A stretch of 64,000 nt of DNA from Ailanthus altissimus (taxonomy: Eukaryota; Streptophyta; Magnoliopsida; Sapindales; Simaroubaceae). The position numbers were made by a program, and so were the translations under genes. The DNA is taken from the NCBI GenBank assembly GCA_946807835.1, contig OX327686.1, forward strand, positions 19,654,001-19,718,000. The letters run 5' to 3'. The notes beneath the pieces are model-generated. The model saw nothing but the letters and a program-made list of their open reading frames with translations, was not told the DNA's origin and did no database searches. The number at the start of each line of letters is the position of its first letter. Positions within the stretch are counted from its first letter, which is position 1. Of this stretch, positions 59,626-64,000 are shown piece after piece.

Positions 59626-62396
59626 TGACAGGACCCGACCCAAGACCCTCTACTATAGATCTCAGCGGCTCTGCCGGGCACCCCGATGGAAGTTCCTCCG
59701 AACCTAACTGGGAAAGTTGAGAAATTCCGCGAGGTGAACACCTTTTTAATTCTTGCTACTGTCTTGTAATATACATGAAAATGACATCTTAATTTTTAAA
59801 AAAACGGACAGAGTTTCCCCTGTTTTTCTGAAAATCCATATAAAACCTGCAAAGAAATTTTGCTTCTATTTCAAACACATCTTAATACTACCAATTCGGA
59901 CTTTCGGTCCTTTCCAAATCAAATTCAACACAACTCAATAGTTTCATTTGAAACACAAAATGAGCATACTCATGAAAAGCAAAACTGATCATCATAATCT
60001 CGAATTCTTTTCTTATTGGTTCAAAATATACATACAAATATACATGCCTACAACTACTATGCATAAGTAAAGAGTGCTACTTAGCACATTTACATGTACA
60101 AAAATGATCTTCGAATTCGGCCCACTACTCGACAATAAGAGAATCAGCAGCTTGCGTACCGAGACCTGTACTTGAGAAAGGGGTTTAGAAAACATAAAAC
60201 ACAAAACGGGTGAGCTAAAGGAGCTCAGTGAGTGCAAATAAGATTTTAAATAAAATAACATTATGTGTAGATAGCAAATTCTAAAGTTCATGCAGAAATC
60301 ATGCTTCTAAAATTAAGGTAAAACTGTAAAACGGTTTCTAATATCATATGCTAATGAAATCTTGCCGAGCGGGTTTTATCTACATCTTTGGAAAATAATA
60401 TCCAGAATCTGTATAACATAATAACTGTTGTGTGCATATAAATGCATAAATACTATCGGTAAATCGAAAACTAGTGAAATCCTCACTCGGCCATTTTTTT
60501 TCTAAACTGTACCAATGGTAACCCTAAAGCTCTATACTCACGCAGTGACTCAACTAGCACCGCACACGTGAGTAGGTCACGGGGCACCTCAACTAGCAGC
60601 ACCCGCAGTGACATCTCAAGACATCTCACTAGCTATGTAGCGGAATCCTACATCGCATACATATAGCGAGACAATACCCCGTACACATAGGGCGACTTAC
60701 ATGACTAGACATCCCGACTTCCCAGAGTTAGTGACACACCCCCAAGATCTGCCCATATGCACGGGATATACCGGCCGGGTCTAATACAATTATCACCACT
60801 ACAATCTGAGGGTACAAATGGCCTTTAGAACAAATGCATAAATTTTAAAACTGTTTCTCGAATCGAACATGTAAAAGCATGTCTATGACTATATATCAAG
60901 ATCATAAATCATGATTATGCATCGAAAGCTCATAAAACATACATATTCATTATGTGAAAACATAATTAACGAAAAGTAAAAGAAATGGAAAATTTTCACT
61001 CAACACCGATCCGTGCTCAATTTCGCTCTTGATTTTTGCTCCTGTTATTGCTCTCAGTTATCTTCACCTACGTGCCATAAATGTACATTTAGAACCAAAT
61101 CGAATGTTAGAATCTCATTTAACTACTAAACGCCCTAATCGGCATACAAAGCCCAGATGCATACTACTTCCCAATTTTTATTTACGGAGCCATTTAATCT
61201 AATCTAACTCACCATCCAGCGCCCTGAAAATTATTGAACGCCTTATAACTTGGTTGGTCATAATTGCCCTTCACCTTTTCAAAATAGACAATTATGTCCC
61301 ATTATCTTCATTTTTGGTTTTTCCATCAACCATATACATTCAATTTACAATATGGACCATTTACACACAACAACTCAATCAAAACACCACTCAATCCCTA
61401 ACTTTCCTAAAGTGGCAGAATTTCACCCTAGGTTCCAACACATTCCTTTCCTCAATTTCTTGTTTCAATTACAACAAAATCAAGCCAATTTCATTCTAAA
61501 GCCCTAATTACAACCAATTGAAATCTCTACAACAAAATCACCAAAAATCATAATTCTTACCTTGCCACTTTCTTCAAATTGATGACTCCTTCAAGCTCTA
61601 CACTAGAATTCAACTAAATCTACGCCAAGAATACACAAGAACATCAATTTAAGCATTCTTGAAAGCTCACTTATCAAACTCATAAAACAATGCTTTTCTT
61701 ACCTCGTTTTCTTGAATTTCTACTAATTGAGGCTTCAATTGAGCTTAGAGATTGGTATGTAACCTTATTTTGGCTTGATTAAGCTTGAAAAATCATGAAA
61801 AAAAACTTGAAAGGTCATTGTAGCAGCAGCCCCCTTGAAGCTTGAATTTTCTCCCTTTTTTGCTCTAAGTGTTTGCTTTTAGTTCTCTTCAAATTTCTAC
61901 ACACTTCCAACATATATATAGTGCTCCCTCAATTGACCATTTTGCCCTTCAACTTACTTAAAATTACTAATTTGCCATTAGTTGAAAACTAATTATGTAA
62001 TTAGTTCATTTGTAACTATCTAGTTAGAATAGTCTAAAGAACTAATTAGAAATTCCAACTTGGCAATCCATGAGATTTCTTCTAATTGGTCAATTCTTTA
62101 ATATATGGATTATGTTTCTCAACAAAGGCTTGTTCCATACATCACCCTTAAATGAAAATTCATGTAGTAAATTAGGATTTCCTTTTCCAAGCCAATGGAG
62201 AAAAATTTTAAAAATATTCTAGGGTTGTCCGACGCTCCGACCGAGTGTGAAATTATCAAATTAAGTCTAATATCTCTCACATGCATTATAAAGGAAATAT
62301 TTCTAATAGGGTTAAAATCGAGTAACCCTACGGTGTCTTATTTGCTCTATACCGAAATTTAGGCGCCAATACTACTAATAGGGATTGGATATTACA
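59626..62396 (-). mobile_element. Alpha-family solo LTR, copy 4 (complete)
   Basis: 2771 bp between TATCT duplications (59621-59625 and 62397-62401). Plus-strand ends TGACAGGACCCGACCC and GGATTGGATATTACA. It is the reference copy for the family; the part 60840-62396 matches 1-1564. Iota shows the empty site at 44526-44530. No internal region is attached. Confidence 0.93.
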
Positions 62397-63380
62397 TATC
62401 TTGTCCTGCAATATTTTCACCACACAATTTCATCTACGAGGTAGTTGTGATCAAAATGGAATTGTATTCAATAACAATTCTAAGATCATACAATCTCAGA
62501 TTTATCCACTCATGTCTTGCTCTTAGGAAGAACAAGTCATATCTTTCTTTTAGATTTTCCTAGAGGATCTGCATGCTCTTATATATTAAGCTTTTAATTT
62601 CTCACGTAGGTGATGACAGAGAAAAATCATAGTTCTTGACTTGTCCTATAGGGATATATCATTTTCCTTTTCAATCGTTTTTTTTTTCAATTCATTAGTT
62701 TGGAAATGCATTTTAGCATTAGTTCCTATGATAAGTAATTTTTCAGAGGTATTAAGTGCAAAAGTTTGTCAATAATATTTTTCAAAGACTTTTGGACATG
62801 AAATAATGGAATTAAAAATTATTATGATAAAACATAAATATTATTCAACCAATTCATAATGCAAAACATAAATATCAAAATTAATGTTTAGGAGGCACGG
62901 CCTTGCATATACTTAAAAAAAAGGGGCACAATTAGAAGGCAAAGCTTTCCATGTTAGGAGTAATAAGAAGGTATAACATTCCATGTATTGATAATAATGA
63001 GGAGTCATAGCCTTTCATAAATTAATAGTAATCAGAAGGCATAGTCTTCCATATATTAATAATAATTAAAACAAATAAATTAAAAAAATTATGATATAGA
63101 ACTTCAAGTTCTAATACAAAACTTCAAGTTCTAAATTAATGAGATCAATTATTAGAATTTCAGGTTCTGACTTATTAATTTATTCTGCAAGCTTTAGATT
63201 GCAGATAGAATATTTAAATTTAAATAAATAGTCATAATATAAATACTAGATAACTGAAGCATACTTATAAGAATTATATCATACAACAATATAAACACAA
63301 TACAAATAGTTAAATATAAATGAAACAAGTAAAATAAAGAGCGTAAGAACTGAACTTACTTAAAAATCGTGCTGATAACG
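62397..63380 (-). pseudogene. Kappa gag/leader relic (second piece) and PBS-like site
   Basis: Aligns with iota about 44526-45569. Next to the LTR the minus strand reads CGTTATCAGCACGAT (about 63366-63380). It takes the PBS position but does not begin TGG as a tRNA 3'-end complement would. Confidence 0.65.
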
Positions 63381-63581
63381 TACTGTGAATATATTACAAA
63401 TAAAGAATAAACATAATATAAATATATGTGAAATATAAAGGACATGTACAGTAGCACCCATTTGTATTATATTCTTTTACTATGAGCATGGGTATATATA
63501 TATATATATATATATATATAATCTACATTGATATTTTCCCACCGATGTGGAATTCGGTGGAAGCCACCATTATTTACAACA
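63381..63581 (-). repeat. Kappa 5' LTR with (TA)14
   Basis: 201 bp, plus strand TACTGTGAATATATT...ATTTACAACA, matching 54556-54742. A pure TA run of 14 units occupies 63493-63520 where the other LTR has GTATAAAGATACGC. Confidence 0.83.
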
Positions 63582-64000
63582 GTTAACATTTAACAGGCTG
63601 CTATACTCTAGAATACTGTGTTAATAGTTATTTTGTATGTCAGTGTTAAAAGCAAAAGAAATTTTTCGAAAATGATTCTAGTTTTATAAAGTATTTTTTG
63701 GCTACTTATGAAATTTTTATTCTTTATAGTTAAAAAGATAAAATTTGAACATTTTTATCTTCAACTTTAAATATTTTTAATTTTCTCCATTCTCTCATTT
63801 AAGTGTGTAAATATTGTGAAAAAATAGTAGATTTGATGATAAGTGGGTAGATTTTGTAAAAATGAGTTAAAAAAAAGCCAAAAAAAAAAATAACAAAAAA
63901 ATGTCAAAACATTATTTTTGGCTGCCACAAACGTTGCATGCACTTAGCACGTGAGCTAAGTGCGCCCCTGCGTTTAGTGCATAATCAGGCCACGTGGCGT
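63582..64000. other. Unassigned region
   Basis: AT- and A-rich to about 63920, then GC-richer. A perfect 9-bp inverted repeat, GCACTTAGC...GCTAAGTGC (63940-63963), has CACGTG at its centre, and CCACGTGGC lies at 63991-63999. The two G-box cores could mark a promoter or the end of another repeat. No gene is visible before the window ends. Confidence 0.4.

Larger units (their letters stand above)
54556..63581 (-). mobile_element. Ty1/copia element kappa (both LTRs, nested)
   Basis: Minus-strand element with LTRs at 54556-54742 and 63381-63581. It has a PBS-like site, gag/leader, protease region, RT and RNase H, and a polypurine tract (AAGGAAGGG on the minus strand, about 54743-54751). The integrase region is deleted. 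Two solo LTRs (56799-59058, 59626-62396) interrupt it. Without them it is about 4 kb. The flanks GATAG and GTTAA do not form a clear target duplication, so it is old or rearranged. Confidence 0.85.

Noticed and set aside
63493..63520. (TA)14 as a regulatory TATA element
   Set aside because: It is a microsatellite absent from the sister LTR, so it is best read as slippage.

Overview
The window is plant nuclear DNA. It is AT-rich and holds one intron-rich gene in a sea of decayed, nested retrotransposons of plant Ty1/copia, Ty3/gypsy and L1-like LINE types. The gene is a clear plant RbAp46/48-type WD40 protein (MSI4/FVE), which points to a flowering plant, probably a eudicot. The species cannot be named from what is visible.

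Region by region. 1-1564 is the end of a long LTR (family alpha). 1565-22015 is a minus-strand LINE relic, split by a solo gypsy LTR (19534-20413) and by a minus-strand gypsy element (gamma, 2517-19231). Gamma is itself split by a plus-strand gypsy element (delta, 7261-18755), and delta carries two copia-type solo LTRs (family beta, 7484-10044 and 15154-17194). 22016-24170 is the 5' part of another plus-strand gypsy element (epsilon) with a solo LTR of its own family inside gag. 24171-32529 is a plus-strand copia element (theta), with PBS, repeat-rich leader, decayed gag-pol and a 3' LTR interrupted by a 1.4-kb insertion. 32530-33723 is a deleted gypsy relic (zeta). 33724-45757 is a minus-strand copia element (iota) split by alpha and beta solo LTRs.

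45758-54555 holds the only host gene recognised: a complete 15-exon minus-strand MSI4/FVE-like gene (47070-54381, 501 codons). Every exon joins in frame with GT-AG borders. Its sixth intron contains a 2.2-kb non-autonomous LTR element. 54556-63581 is a second minus-strand copia element (kappa) related to iota. Its 3' LTR ends only 174 bp upstream of the MSI4/FVE start codon. It too is split by a beta and an alpha solo LTR. 63582-64000 is unassigned.

The mobile-element coding regions are broken by stops, frameshifts, deletions and changed catalytic residues. Most insertions can be ordered because their target-site duplications (TSDs) are still readable, and three solo LTRs have an empty site in the sister copia copy. 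The working gene in this window is MSI4/FVE, a histone-binding chromatin factor. The rest is sediment of repeated insertion and LTR-LTR recombination around it.
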